This document shows, in pieces, positions 28,985-39,084 of a stretch of 52,467 nucleotides of DNA (position 1 is its first letter; each line of letters starts with the position of its first letter). The stretch comes from Prorocentrum cordatum (lineage: Eukaryota > Sar > Dinophyceae > Prorocentrales > Prorocentraceae). A program made the position numbers and the translations under genes. The DNA lies in contig CAUYUJ010015729.1 in the NCBI GenBank assembly GCA_963575745.1, forward strand, positions 112,501 through 164,967. The letters run 5' to 3'. Below the pieces are notes generated by a model. The model did no database searches, had not been told where the DNA came from, and worked only from the letters and a program-made list of their open reading frames with translations.

Positions 28985-29041
28985 CGAGGTCAGAGGCGTC
29001 GGATGGGTGGCCGGGCCACCCATCCGACGCCTCTGACCTCA
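28985..29041. repeat. Near-perfect 55-bp palindrome
   Basis: 28986-29040 has 27-base arms (GAGGTCAGAGGCGTCGGATG onward) around a single central G with no mismatch. It sits inside the LINE remnant just before the endonuclease piece and would extrude as a hairpin with almost no loop. Confidence 0.95.
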
Positions 29042-29054
29042 TTGGGGCCACCGT

Positions 29055-29790
29055 GGCCCACTTTCTTGTTGGCCGTTTCCACGGGCAAGTGGGTTCGCCG
29101 CGCAGCCATCTTGGAAATCATCGTCCGCTGGGCCCAGCAGATACGTATTCCCTGGATCGCCGCGGGGGGCTCCAACAGCGAGCCAGCGAGCGTCTCCGAC
29201 GGCGCCTGGAACTAGGAAGTCGGGGGCCAGGTCCTCGCGTTGAGCGGGGAAGGGGGCGCCTGTCGCTCAGAGGTCGTGAAGCAGGGCGTTGGGCAGTGCG
29301 CCAATCGGGTCATTGATTTCTTCTGGGTCCATTCGCGCCTGGCCGCCAGCTTCGAGGGGGCCCGCTCGTTCGAGCACGTGCCCTCGGGCCGCGCAGGCCC
29401 GCGTGGACCAGAGCTCGAGGTCCCGGTGCGCATGCGCCCTGCCGGCCATCAAGGGCCTCGAGCAGTGCCCCGAGCGAGCGCCCCCCGCCGGCGGCGAAAC
29501 CGACGGTGCCCGCGCAGCCCCCCTGAGCCCGACCTCGCCAGCGGCGCGCAGCGCGAGCTGGACCGACGCTGGCAGGGCTTCTGCGCCGTCGCGGAGGCCG
29601 AGATGCGGCCCCTCTGCAGCTGGGCCAAGGCCGAGGCGCGGAAGTACGAAGGTCGGGGCGTGACCGCCGAGGTGGTCAAGAGGCAATCGCTTCCCAGGCA
29701 GGCGAGTCCCACTGCGGACCGTGGCCCTGCGAGGGGCGGCGTCGTCATCCTGCCAGTGCTGTGGGAGTTGCCCTCGCCCCCCTAGGCGGC
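29055..29790 (+). pseudogene. LINE endonuclease and linker remnant
   Basis: It reads AAILEIIVRWAQQIRIPWIA then AGGSNSEPASVSDGAWN. PWIxAGDFN is the endonuclease motif, here GGSN, so the catalytic Asp is lost. After a stop it continues VIDFFWVHSRLAASFEGARS (the S-x-L-D-Y-F-V-V-S-R-x-L-A region) and QRELDRRWQGFCAVAEAEMR, the usual linker helix. The text order supports the assignment; individual residues are poor. Confidence 0.5.
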
Positions 29791-30057
29791 CCCGAGGCCG
29801 GCGTTTTTGGAACCTTGCGCCTGCCTGGAGGCGAGGGGTGCCGCCGTGGGACCTGTGGGGGATTTCTATAAGCCGATGGAGAGGCCCATGCGCCTTCCAC
29901 CTGGGCGAGCGTGGATAGGGCGCGCTGCCGCCCGCCGCTGCCACTGTGTTGCTACGCGTCTCACACCGCGCCCCTTTTTGCCGTCCGCCGCTTCCATGCT
30001 AGCCACATCCTTCGCACCTCTCAGTTTCATTTCACCCCGGGCGGCCCGGTAGCCGCG
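29791..30057. other. No gene seen
   Basis: GC-rich, without a motif. Confidence 0.4.
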
Positions 30058-30345
30058 CCTCACGCCAACAGAGTTTGATCGCAGCCGAGATGAGTGCGAC
30101 ATCCGACGTTCGGCTACCGTTCGCAGGAGGGCTTGCTTGGTTTGCACGGACACGGACCGCCTCCGCCACACCACCCCGCGTGCCGGCAATGTGTGAGCAA
30201 CCGCGCTCGCACTTCTCATTCCTACATTGCCTGGCTCGGCCACTCAGCCGCATCTGTCGCCAACAGAGGGTCATCGCAGCATGCACTTGTGCGACATCCT
30301 ATGTTCGGCCCGGCTACCATTGGCGGGAGGGTTGGCATGGTGGCA
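30058..30345. repeat. Diverged direct duplication, period about 190
   Basis: CGCCAACAGAG...TCGCAGC...TGCGACATCC...GTTCGGC...GGCTACC...GGAGGG occurs at about 30062-30140 and again at 30249-30332. Copies are about 70-75 percent alike. Confidence 0.65.
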
Positions 30346-30845
30346 TGGTGTGGGGCGGGGGTCGGCAGGAGCAGCCGCGGGATTCTCTGGCGAGGGCCAG
30401 GCCAACAGCTGGCACCATTGCCGCCGCAAAGCAGAGCAACGGCAGTCTGCTTGTCACCGCCTCGCCTCGCAGCTGCAGGCAACCCAAGCCTGGCGCGGAT
30501 GCCAGGCTCGTTCGGCCACCGCTGGCAGCCAAGGCGCTGGCCGCGGCAGCCGCGCGCAGCATGCAACGACCTCTCTGCGCCACCTCCCTTGGTGGCTGAC
30601 CGAGGTGGACGGGGGGGCTCAGGGCACCTTCCTTGGCGCTGGAGACCCGAAGGAGGGGGCGCCCACAAGGCCCAAGGGCTTCTCACCCTTTCCACAATGC
30701 GGCTGCCCAACATTCCCTACTCGTATCCGTTTCTCCTCGCTCATACTAATGAGGCCTTCTTTCTTCCTTCGTCCCTCTTCCTCTCAGCTGTGTGTCTGTC
30801 CATCTACCTGTTCTCTCTCATTGCGGACACCTGCAGGTGACCCTA
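30346..30845. other. GC-rich sequence, no gene recognised
   Basis: Contains ordinary mixed sequence with a hydrophobic frame near 30720-30840 (FLLAHTNEAFFLPSSLFLSA). Nothing identifiable. Confidence 0.35.
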
Positions 30846-31250
30846 GGAGCGGTGCTGTCTTGGGGCCCTCTTGGGGAGGCCTCTTGGGCCGTCTTGGGGT
30901 GGTCTTGGGGGCTTCCTCGGCCGTCTTGGAGCGCCGGAAAGCCGATCAGGCGAGAACGCTAAACATCTTTCAAACAGTTTAGGGATGTCCATGGTTTCTG
31001 TCTCTGGGGGCCATCTTGGGAGGCCAATCGGAGGCCTCTAGTGACGTCTTGGAGGCATCTTGGGCCATCTGGAGGCCACCTTGGGCGTCTTGGAGCGTTC
31101 TTGGGGCGACTTGGGGCCCTCTCTGAGGCTCTCTGTGACGATTTGAACAACGAGAAACAATTTTGGCAGCCGCTCAGAGCCATCCTGGCTCGTTTTGGGG
31201 TCCTTCCGGGCGGGGTGGGCCGACGCGAGCGATTCCGGCGGACCCCGAGC
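30846..31250. repeat. Degenerate CTTGGGGCC / GGCCATCTTGGGAGG repeat
   Basis: Tandem, strongly drifted 9-24-base words such as GTCTTGGGG, CATCTTGGG and GGCCTCTTGGG. On the minus strand it gives the PRRPKDGPRxLQDG-type peptide repeat seen widely in dinoflagellate gene predictions. It is related to 32265-32740 and probably to the GC-rich end of the window. Confidence 0.65.
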
Positions 31251-31325
31251 CAGCCCCCAGGACACGGCTGGTCTGGGCCCTAAAAGAGTTACATGTCTGG
31301 CTGCAGCAACAGCATCGGGGACGGC

Positions 31326-31505
31326 CAAGGGGGGGTATGACTACGGGGGGTGGATATCATGGCGGGGGCCACGATATTTTCCCAGATTACATGGCGCCTC
31401 TTCTTATTTCAATACGTCCCTGGCCCTCCCCCCCTGGGCCGCGCACGTGCCGCCGGCCATGATTTGCGCCCCTTCCTCTTGGACACCCCCCTCTCGGCCG
31501 CCCCC
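31326..31505 (+). repeat. Dispersed repeat family D2, copy 1
   Basis: GGGGGGTGGATATCATGGCG through CCAGATTACATGGCGCCTCTTC, CGTGCCGCCGGCCATGATTT and CCCCCCTCTCGGCC matches 47160-47347 on the same strand along its length, roughly 75-80 percent by eye. No coding motif. Confidence 0.8.
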
Positions 31506-32264
31506 GACAGCAGCAGCACTGCCCTTTCAGTGCTGCACCAGCCTTGGGTCGCTCCACTTCCTGCCAAAGGCACGGTTGCGGATACAGTTGCATGCTGGCG
31601 AATCATAGTTTTTTTGCTGTTCATTTTGTTGTAATTTGGTTTCGTCTGTTTTTGTTTTAAAGTGCCATTATCGTTTATGCTGACTATTAGATTTTGGCCA
31701 GCTCTAGCTAGCTATCGTAGGTCTCATTGGTCATTTGACATGGGGCTAACTTTGCAGAGTTATTGTCATCGTAGCTGACGGTTTCCACCATGGAGACTGC
31801 CTACAGTGCACTTGCTACAGTTTATGAGTAGCCGTTGGACACGTGAGGGTGCGTCCAGGGACGTGCCTGAGACGTGCCAGGGGACGTGTCAAGACGTCGC
31901 GGCTTGCCATGCATCCTTGTATCTGCTACAGTCAAAATTCATAGTAAGGAAGCACGGATGTCCATGGGGTGCCCTTTCGTCCTTGTTTCTGCGGTCCGTC
32001 CGTCGCTGTTTTCATTGGCCAGCCCTTCAGGGTGTTGGCAGTCCGCCGCCCCCAAAGTGCCAACTTCGGCGTCCAAGGCCCTTGCGTCCTTACCGCCCGT
32101 CCTTACTATAGAGTTCGACAATTTGCTGGTGCCTGCTGGGGTAGCCCACTGCCCCTTCTGAACTGGCGCGGGTCTTCCACACCCCCTCCTTGATCGTAGC
32201 CTCGTTCCCCCTACTTTCCCTCTTCCATCTTCCTCCTCACTGCCTCCTCCATCTGCCTCCCTCT
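31506..32264. other. Unassigned sequence, AT-richer at 31600-31760
   Basis: 31600-31760 is among the least GC-rich parts of the window outside the tandem cluster. Small ACGTGCC/GACGTG duplications occur at 31840-31900. No gene recognised on either strand. Confidence 0.4.
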
Positions 32265-32740
32265 CGAAGGCATCCTGGAGGATTCTTGGGGGCTTCTTCG
32301 GGGCCTCTTAGGGGCTTCTCGGGGTACTCTTGGGCTTTGGGGGCGGCTTAGGGCGCGGCGGTTCCACCGAGCTGTCACGAAGAGACCCGGTCGAAACATG
32401 GTGTGGACTTTTTTGCGGATTTGGAAGCCGTCTTGGAACCGGCCCTCTTGGGCAGCCTTTGGGGGGTCCTCGGGCAGTCTCGGGCCCGTCTTGGGCCATC
32501 CGAGTGGCTCCCTAGGACCTTTCGAGGCCTTGTCCAGGCGGCCTGACGCCGAGTGGCTTCGGGATCCGAACACGTAGCTTCCTTGGCTTGTTCGTTCTTA
32601 GTTTGCCCTTTACGGTCTCGCTGGAGATGCCTTTGGGCATCTATTTGAGGCCTCTTGGAGCCTCTGCCCTTTTTGGGCATTTTGCATATGTCTTTGGGAA
32701 GCCTTCGGCCGTCTTGGACCCGCTTGGATGCCGTAGCGGG
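32265..32740. repeat. Degenerate TTGGGGGC/CTTGGGC repeat region
   Basis: Same style as 30846-31250. Minus-strand frames give RRPRRSPQES and PRLPEDPPKAAQEG-type repeats. A unique-looking patch at about 32590-32690 is included. Confidence 0.55.
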
Positions 32741-32997
32741 CGACGGAGTGCAATGCTACGGTTGGGAGGCGTCCTCTGTGGGGCGCGTGTGGTCTTGAAT
32801 ATCTACAGCAGTTCTACCAGATCGCAGACAGCTAGCAAGCATTCTGGCACTCCGCTATCGTGCAGGCGAGGTGGCGGATCCGGGTTCGGCCCAGCGTTTC
32901 TTTTGGCAGCTTTCCAGGAGGCCAGCCCGAGTGTCCCTCCCCACATTGGCGCACGCACGCGGTGGCACGCACAAGTATTGCACATTGGCGAGGCACA

Positions 32998-33046
<49 letters not shown>

Positions 33047-33122
33047 CTTGTTGTTTTGTTGTTGTTTTCGTCGTCGTCGTTGTCGTCGTCGTCGTCTGCG
33101 TCTGCGTCTGCGTCGTCGTCGG

Positions 33123-33177
<55 letters not shown>
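32998..33177. repeat. TTG and GTC/GTCTGC trinucleotide array
   Basis: TTG at 32998-33066, GTC and GTCTGC at 33067-33122, TTG again at 33123-33177. It is the left border of the tandem unit cluster. Confidence 0.97.
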
Positions 33178-34704
33178 GAACATTATTTATTCTAGAGAAT
33201 ATTATTGTTGGGACCCCTGGTGCGCGGCCCCCTCGCCGCGCCTAGGCCGCAGCCACATTTTCATCATTTTCGTGAGGAAGTCTCAGGCAAAACGTGGGTG
33301 TCCGGATCCGGTTGTTTTGTTGTCCCCCGTTTTCCCTTGCAAAAAATAAGCTAAAGTGGACATTTCTTGTTCTAACATAACCAAACTTCAAGAATCCCTT
33401 GCAAAAAATAAGGTAAAGTGGACATTCGCGCGCGCAAGACGAAATCCTTCCAAAACCTTAGTGTTCGTAGCGATTTTAACATAAAAACATCAAAAAACCA
33501 ATGGTTTTTCAAAAAAAATGTCAAAATTTCATCCCGCGCGCTCTTGCGGATTCGTAGGAAACCCAACACTTTTTAAACATTTCTGTCAAACGGGCTTTTG
33601 CGAGCAACTTTTTCGAACTTCTGCACAACGGTTGCGCACCTGCCAGGGCCATCATCCCTGTCAAATAATACCATGCGGGACACATTCGTTTTTTCTTCGC
33701 GCGCGCACGCCGTCGTCGTCGGCCGCGGGGCCCTGAATAGTAGCCACGGTCGTCCGCATGCCACGAAGTGAAGTGTCCGAACGTCATAGGGCGGGAAGCT
33801 GGGTGTGGGTGGTGGCGAAGAGTCGTTTGGAAATTTGGTAGAGCTTGAACCGGCCCCCCCACAAAGTGGGGGTATTGCCCGCCTCCTATGAAAACCCTGG
33901 CACTGGTGAGAACGGAGTGTCCCCACGTGCTAGTAATTGTTGTTGAACATTATTAATTCTAAAGAATAATTATTGTTGGGACCCCTGGTGCACGGCCCCC
34001 CCGCCGCGCCTAGGCCGCAGCTACATTTTCATCATTTTTTCGCGAAAGCTCAGAAAAGTGGATGGGGTCCAGATCCGGTTGTTTTGTTGTAATCCGTTTT
34101 CCCTTGCAAAAAACACTATAAAATGACATTTCTTGTTCTAATATAATCAAATTTCAAGAATCCCTTGCAAAAAATAAGGTAAAGTGGACATTCGCGCGCG
34201 CAAGACGAAATCCTTCCAAAAGCTTAGTGTTCGGAGCGATTTTAACATAAAAACATCAAAAAACCAATGGTTTTTCAACAAAAAAATGTCAAAATCTCAT
34301 CCCGCGCGCTCTTGCGGATTCGTAGGAAACCCAACACTTTTTAAACATTTCTGTCAAACGGGCTTTTGCGAGCAACTTTTTCGAACTTCTGCGACAACGG
34401 TTGCGCACCTGCCAGGGCCATCATCCCTGTCAAATAATACCATGCGGGACACATTCGTTTTTTCTTCGCGCGCGCACGCCGTCGTCGTCGGCCGCGGGGC
34501 CCTGAATAGTAGCCACGGTCGTCCGCATGCCACGAAGTGAAGTGTCCGAACGTCATAGGGCGGGAAGCTGGGTGTGGGTGGTGGCGAAGAGTCGTTTGGA
34601 AATTTGGTAGAGCTTGAACCGGCCCCCCCACAAAGTGGGGGTATTGCCCGCCTCCTATGAAAACCCTGGCACTGGTGAGAACGGTGTGTCCCCACGTGCT
34701 AGTA

Positions 34705-34711
<7 letters not shown>
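33178..34711 (+). repeat. Tandem duplication of a 767-bp unit (units 1 and 2 of the cluster)
   Basis: GAACATTATT, the GAATA...TATTGTTGGGACCCCTGGTG block, the CGCGCCTAGGCCGCAGC block, two close AAGAATCCCTTGCAAAAAAT-type blocks and the CCCCCCACAAAGTGGGGG hairpin all recur with a period of 767 (33178 and 33945). Identity is over 90 percent in the distal 500 bases and lower near the front. The end of each unit is GTGTCCCCACGTGCTAGTAATTG before a TTG run. The unit is AT-richer than its surroundings and has no recognised protein. Confidence 0.95.
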
Positions 34712-34746
<35 letters not shown>

Positions 34747-34772
34747 GCTGTTGTTGTTGTTGTTGTTGTTGT
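34705..34772. repeat. TTG microsatellite between units 2 and 3
   Basis: Pure TTG apart from one GTTGCTG interruption. Confidence 0.95.
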
Positions 34773-36061
34773 CAAATTCTCACTACTGAAGAATAACTGT
34801 TGTTGATCCCCCCTCCAGTGACCATTGTGCTTTTTCATTTCAAGTGCCCCGCCCCAGGGCTCCCACCATTTTTTGTTTAAAAGGGAAGGTCACTCGGCTC
34901 AAACTGCGTTGTTGGCCCCCGGATTACAACAACTCCCGCCTGACAATTTCGCCAGGACCCTCGCTCCCGCCTGAGACTTCCTCGCATTTTACTCAGGAGT
35001 CGTGCTCTCGCTTGGGACTTCCTTTTAATTTATTCAGGAATCGCTCCCTCGGCGCTCTCCAGTCGCGCTTTCGCTGGAGACTCGATTGCAATTTACTCCA
35101 GAACCGCGCTCTTGCGTTGGAATTCCCCGTAATTTTTTGAAGCGCCGCTGTCCCGACACTCAGGCACCCAGGAGTCGCGCTCACGCCTAGGACTCCCTCA
35201 CAGCTTATTTAGGAATCGGGATCTCGCTGCCCTTCGTGGCCCCGTTGCAGCCCTTCGTGGCCCCCTCGCTGCCCTTCGTGGCCCCGTTGCAGCCCGTCGT
35301 GGCCTCCTCGCTGACCTTCGTGGCCCCGTTGCAGCCTTTCGTGGCCCCCTCGCTGCCCTTCGTGGCCCCGTTGCAGCCCTTCGTGGCCTCCTCGCTGCCC
35401 TTCGTGGCCCCGTTGCAGCCCTTCGTGGCCCCCTCGCTGCCCTTCGTTGCCGCGTGACAGCCCTTGGTGGCCCTCTCGCTGCCTTTCGTGGCCCCGTTGC
35501 AGCCCTTCGTGGCCCCCTCGCTGCCCTTCGTGGCCCCGTTGAAGCCCTTCGTGGCTCCCTCGCTGCCCTTCGTGGCCCCGTTGCAGCCCTTCGTGGCCCC
35601 CTCGCTGCCCTCCGGGGCTCGTTGCAGCGCTTCGTGGCCCGCTCGCTGCCCTTCGTGGACTCACGTATGTATGCCCTTCGTGGCCCCCGCGCGTTCGCGC
35701 CCTTCGTGGCCCCGCATGATCTGCCCTTCGTGGCCCCGTTGCTGCCCTAAGTGCCCCCGTCCTTGCCCTCTGCGGCCCGATATACGCGTGCCCTTCGTGG
35801 CCCCCGCTCGTTCGCGCCCGTCGTGGCCCCGCTGTGGCCCTTCGTGGGCCCCCCGCTGTCCTACGTGGCCCCGTTGCTGCCCTCAGTGGCCCCGTCGTTG
35901 CCCTTCGTGGCCCCGCATGATCTGCCCTTCGTGGCCCCATACGCAAGCCCTTCGTGGCCCCGCTGTCGCCCTTCGTGGCCCCCTTCCTGCCCTGTGTGAC
36001 CCCGCTGTCGCTCTCGCTCTCGCTTTCGCTCTCGCTTTCGCTTGTCGTCGTCGTCGCCGAT

Positions 36062-36096
<35 letters not shown>

Positions 36097-36328
36097 GGTC
36101 GGTCCCCTGTCCGTCCCTTTTGGGGTCGGGTTGCCGCCGGTCAGCGCTGCCGCTGGCCAGGCCGAAGGTCCGCGGCCGCCCCGCCGCTTGCCGGGGCCCG
36201 GCCTGCAGGGAAGAACGATATACCCCCCAACAGGGGTACGATCGAAGACGAAGTGGGTGGGTAGCGAGGGTTTGGGAAACACATTATGAATTACACTTGA
36301 GCGGACAAGAGCGAACAGTCTTAAAATG
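34773..36328 (+). repeat. Tandem cluster unit 3 (type A)
   Basis: It begins with the shared block TTCTCACTACTGAAGAATAA then GTTGTTGATCCCCCC, CATTTCAAGTGCCCC and GGCTCAAACTG...GGCCCCCGGATTACAAC. Degenerate 45-50-base words (CGCTCTCGCTTGGGACTTCC) follow, then a long minisatellite (35221-36000). Its type A end has CTCTCGCTCTCGCTTTCGC, GTC repeats, CTGTCCGTCCCTTTTGGGG, and GCCGCTTGCCGGGGCCCGGC. The shared 3' block is GGGGTACGATCGAAGACGAA ... AACAGTCTTAAAATG. The opening block is similar in layout to the start of units 1 and 2. Confidence 0.9.
35221..36000. repeat. Nested minisatellite in unit 3 (CCCTTCGTGGCCCCGTTGCAG)
   Basis: A 42-base composite of two 21-base halves, CCCTTCGTGGCCCCGTTGCAG-like and CCCTTCGTGGCCCCCTCGCTG-like, repeated about ten times and then decaying into single TTCGTGGCCCC words. 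The plus strand reads PFVAPLQPFVAPSL and the minus strand GATKGCNGATKGSE. It is open in most frames for hundreds of codons. No transcription evidence is visible. Confidence 0.95.
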
Positions 36329-36383
36329 ATGGTTGATGTCGTTGTCGTCGGCGTCGTCGTCGTCGTCGATGTCGTCGTCGTCG

Positions 36384-36442
<59 letters not shown>

Positions 36443-36511
36443 GATGAGGATGTTGAGGCTGATATTGTTGTTGTTGTTGTTGCTGTTGTTGTTGTTTTTG
36501 TTGTTGTCGTT
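36329..36511. repeat. GTC/TTG microsatellite between units 3 and 4
   Basis: GTC-rich then TTG-rich, ending in TTGTTGTCGTTG just before the next unit. Confidence 0.95.
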
Positions 36512-37813
36512 GAACTCTCATTTCCGAAGAATAATTTTTGTTGATCCCCCCCGCCCAGTGCACATGACATTTTTCGATTGAAGTGCCCTTCCAGGGGCTC
36601 GCACCGTGTTTTTTTTAGCAGGGAAAGTCTTGAGGCTCAAACTGTGTCGTTGGCCCCCGGTTTACAACAACAACGGCTCCCGCCTGTATTGAAGGATCGC
36701 GCTCTCGCTTGGGATTGTCTGGCAATTTACCGCCCAATCGGCTCCCGCGATACTTCTTGACAATTTATTGCAGAATAGCGTTCTCACTTGGGCCTATCTC
36801 GCAACTTCCTACCGAACCGAGTCGCTCAATATTTCTTCACCATTTCTTCAGATGCCAGTCCTCGACGCTCAGGAATCGCGCTCCCGCTACATATTGCTTG
36901 GCGGTTCAAGCAGGACTCACGCTTCAACGACCCGCCCGCTCGACCCGCCCGTCGGGGCCTACCCGCCAGACCAGCCCGTTAATGACTACAGTCGCCGCTC
37001 GCTGCCTTTCGCCCGCCTTCGATGCCCCTCGCTGCCCGTACTGGTTCCGCGGTCGCCTTAGCTCGCTGCCGTTGCTGCCCTCAGTGGTTCCGTCGCTGCC
37101 CTTTGTGGTCCCGCATTATATGCCCTTCGCGGCTACCGCTCGCACGCGCCCGTCGTGGCCCCATACGCATGCCCTTCATAGCCCCGCTGTCGCCCTTCGT
37201 GGCCCCCTCGCTGCCCTTTGTGGCTCCTTTGCTGCCCTTCGTGGCCCCCGCTCGCTCGCGCCCGTCGTGGCCCCATATGTATGCTTTTCGTGGCCCCGCT
37301 GTCGCTCTTTGTGGCCCCCTCGCTGCCCTTCGTGGCCCCAGTGCTGCCCTCAGCGGCCCCGTCGCTGCCCTCCGTGGCCTCGGATTTTATGGCCTTCGTG
37401 GCCCACGCTGGCTTTTCCCACGAGTTTCTTAGAAATCGCGCTATCGCTCGAGACTTTCTCGCGATTCATGCAGGACCCACGCTTCAGCAACTCGCCTGCT
37501 CGACCTCGTCGCCTGGGCCCGCCTTCCCGACCTGCCCGCTATGGGTCTGCCCATCCGATCTGCCCGTCTGGTTCTACCACTTGTTTTTTGCTCCTTGCCC
37601 CCCTCCTGTTAATTTCTCTCGTGCTCCATTCTCCCTCCCCTTTCCACCCGTCCTCTCTTCTCTTGTTTTAGGGGCTGCACTAAATACGCGTGGCAGGTAA
37701 GGAAGATATACTCCCAAAGGGGTACGATCGAAGACGACGAGGGCGGGTACCGAGGGTTCGGGATATACGATTGATTAGCACGTGAGCAGATAGGAGTGAA
37801 CAGTCTGAAAATG
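36512..37813 (+). repeat. Tandem cluster unit 4 (type B)
   Basis: It starts TGAACTCTCATTTCCGAAGA then ATAATTTTTGTTGATCCCCC. It has its own run of TTCGTGGCCCC words (37080-37400) and the type B end: TCGCGCTATCGCTCGAGACT, CTCGCGATTCATGCAGGAC, TTGTTTTTTGCTCC and TCTCGTGCTCCATTC. The shared 3' block AAGATATACTCCCAAAGGGG...ACGATCGAAGACGA...AACAGTCTGAAAATG follows. A second AGGACTCACGCTTCAACGAC block at 36915 shows an internal duplication. Confidence 0.9.
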
Positions 37814-37827
37814 ATTGTTGTTGTTGT

Positions 37828-37859
<32 letters not shown>

Positions 37860-37867
37860 CTGTTGTT
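37814..37867. repeat. TTG microsatellite between units 4 and 5
   Basis: About 50 bases of TTG with single GTC and CTG interruptions. Confidence 0.95.
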
Positions 37868-38801
37868 GTTCTCACTGCTGAAGAAAAACTATTGTTGATC
37901 CCCCTCTGGGGACCACTCTGTTCTTTCATTCAAGTGCTTCCCCCGGGGTTCGCACTTTTTTCTTTGTTGTTTAAATAAGAGAAATATCGAGGAAAATCAC
38001 CCGGCTCACACTGCATTGCTGGCCCCCGGATTACAGCAACAGCAGCTCCCGCCTGAGCTTTCTTCACAATTTCGCCAGGACCCTCGCTCCCGCCTGAGAC
38101 TTCTTCGCATTCTACTCAGGAGTCGTGCTCTCGCTGGAGACTCGTTTGCAATTTACTCAAGAACCGCGCTCTTGCGTTGGAATTCCCCGCAATCTGCTCA
38201 AGCGTCGCGCTCCCGACACCTCAGGCACCCAGGAGCGTGCTCACGCTTAGGATTCACTCACAGCTTATTTAGGAATCGGGATCTCGCTGCCCTTCGTGGC
38301 CCCGTTGCAGCCCTTCGTGGCCCCCTCGCTGCCATTCGTGGCCCCGTTGCAGCCCTTCGTGGCCCCCTCGCTGCCCTTCGTGGCCCCATTGCAGCGCTTC
38401 GCGGCCCTCTCGCTGCCCTTCGTGGCCCTGTTGCTGCCATCAGTGCCCCCATCCTTGCCCTCTGCGGCCCAATATACGTATGCCCTTCGTGGCCCCCGCT
38501 CGTTCGCGCCCGTCGTGGCCCCATCTGCATGCCCTTCGTGGTGCCGCTGTCGCCCTTTGTGGGCCCCTCGATGTCCTACGTGGCCCCGTTGCTACCCTCA
38601 GTGGCCCCGTCTTTGTCCTCTGTGGCCCCGCATTATCTGCCCTTCGTGGCCCCCGCTCGTTCGGGCCCTTCGTGGCCCCATGCGCATGCCCTTCGTGGCC
38701 CCGCTGTTGCCCTTCGTGGCCCCCTTCCTGCCCTTCGTGGCCCCCGCTGTCGCTCTCGCTCCCGCTCTCGCGCTCGCTTTCGCTCGCCGTCGTCGCCGTC
38801 G

Positions 38802-38835
<34 letters not shown>

Positions 38836-39065
38836 GGTCGGTCCCCTGTCCGTTCTCTTGGGGCCGGGTTGCCGCCGACCAGCGCTGCCGCTGGCCAGGT
38901 CGACAGTCCGCGGCCGCTACGCCGCTTGCCGGGGCCCGGCTTGCAGGGAAGAAAGATATACCCCACGAAAGGGGTACGATCGAAGACGAAGAGGGCGGGT
39001 ATCGAGGGTTCGGGAAATACGTCGAATGACACGCGAACATATAAGAACGATTAGTCTTCACATGA
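37868..39065 (+). repeat. Tandem cluster unit 5 (type A)
   Basis: It has the opening block CTCACTGCTGAAGAAAAACT, a short minisatellite (38281-38750) and the type A end, very close to unit 3: GTCCCCTGTCCGTTCTCTTG, GCGCTGCCGCTGGCCAGG, and GCCGCTTGCCGGGGCCCGGC at 38922-38940. Its 3' block ends in TTAGTCTTCACATG. Confidence 0.9.
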
Positions 39066-39084
39066 ATGTTGTCGTTTCTGTTGG
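39066..39084. repeat. Remnant microsatellite joint between units 5 and 6
   Basis: Only TTGTCGTTTCTGTTGGG is left where the other joints have long TTG arrays. Confidence 0.6.

Larger units (their letters stand above)
27600..29790 (+). mobile_element. LINE 5' half: coiled-coil region and AP-type endonuclease remnant, no RT
   Basis: A helical N-terminal region, a Pro/Ala linker and a worn endonuclease/exonuclease/phosphatase-like domain, in the order seen at the 5' end of many dinoflagellate LINEs. No RT motif follows before unrelated sequence begins near 29800, so the copy is 3'-truncated. This is unusual because incomplete reverse transcription truncates 5' ends. Several frameshifts are present. 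Confidence 0.55.

Noticed and set aside
31176-31192. SL relic in AGAGCCATCCTGGCTCG
   Set aside because: Only about 12 informative matches, within a repeat rich in CCATCTTGG words.
33000-33180. CRISPR array from regular short repeats
   Set aside because: The repeats are TTG trinucleotides without unique spacers, and the genome is eukaryotic. The same applies to all other arrays in the window.
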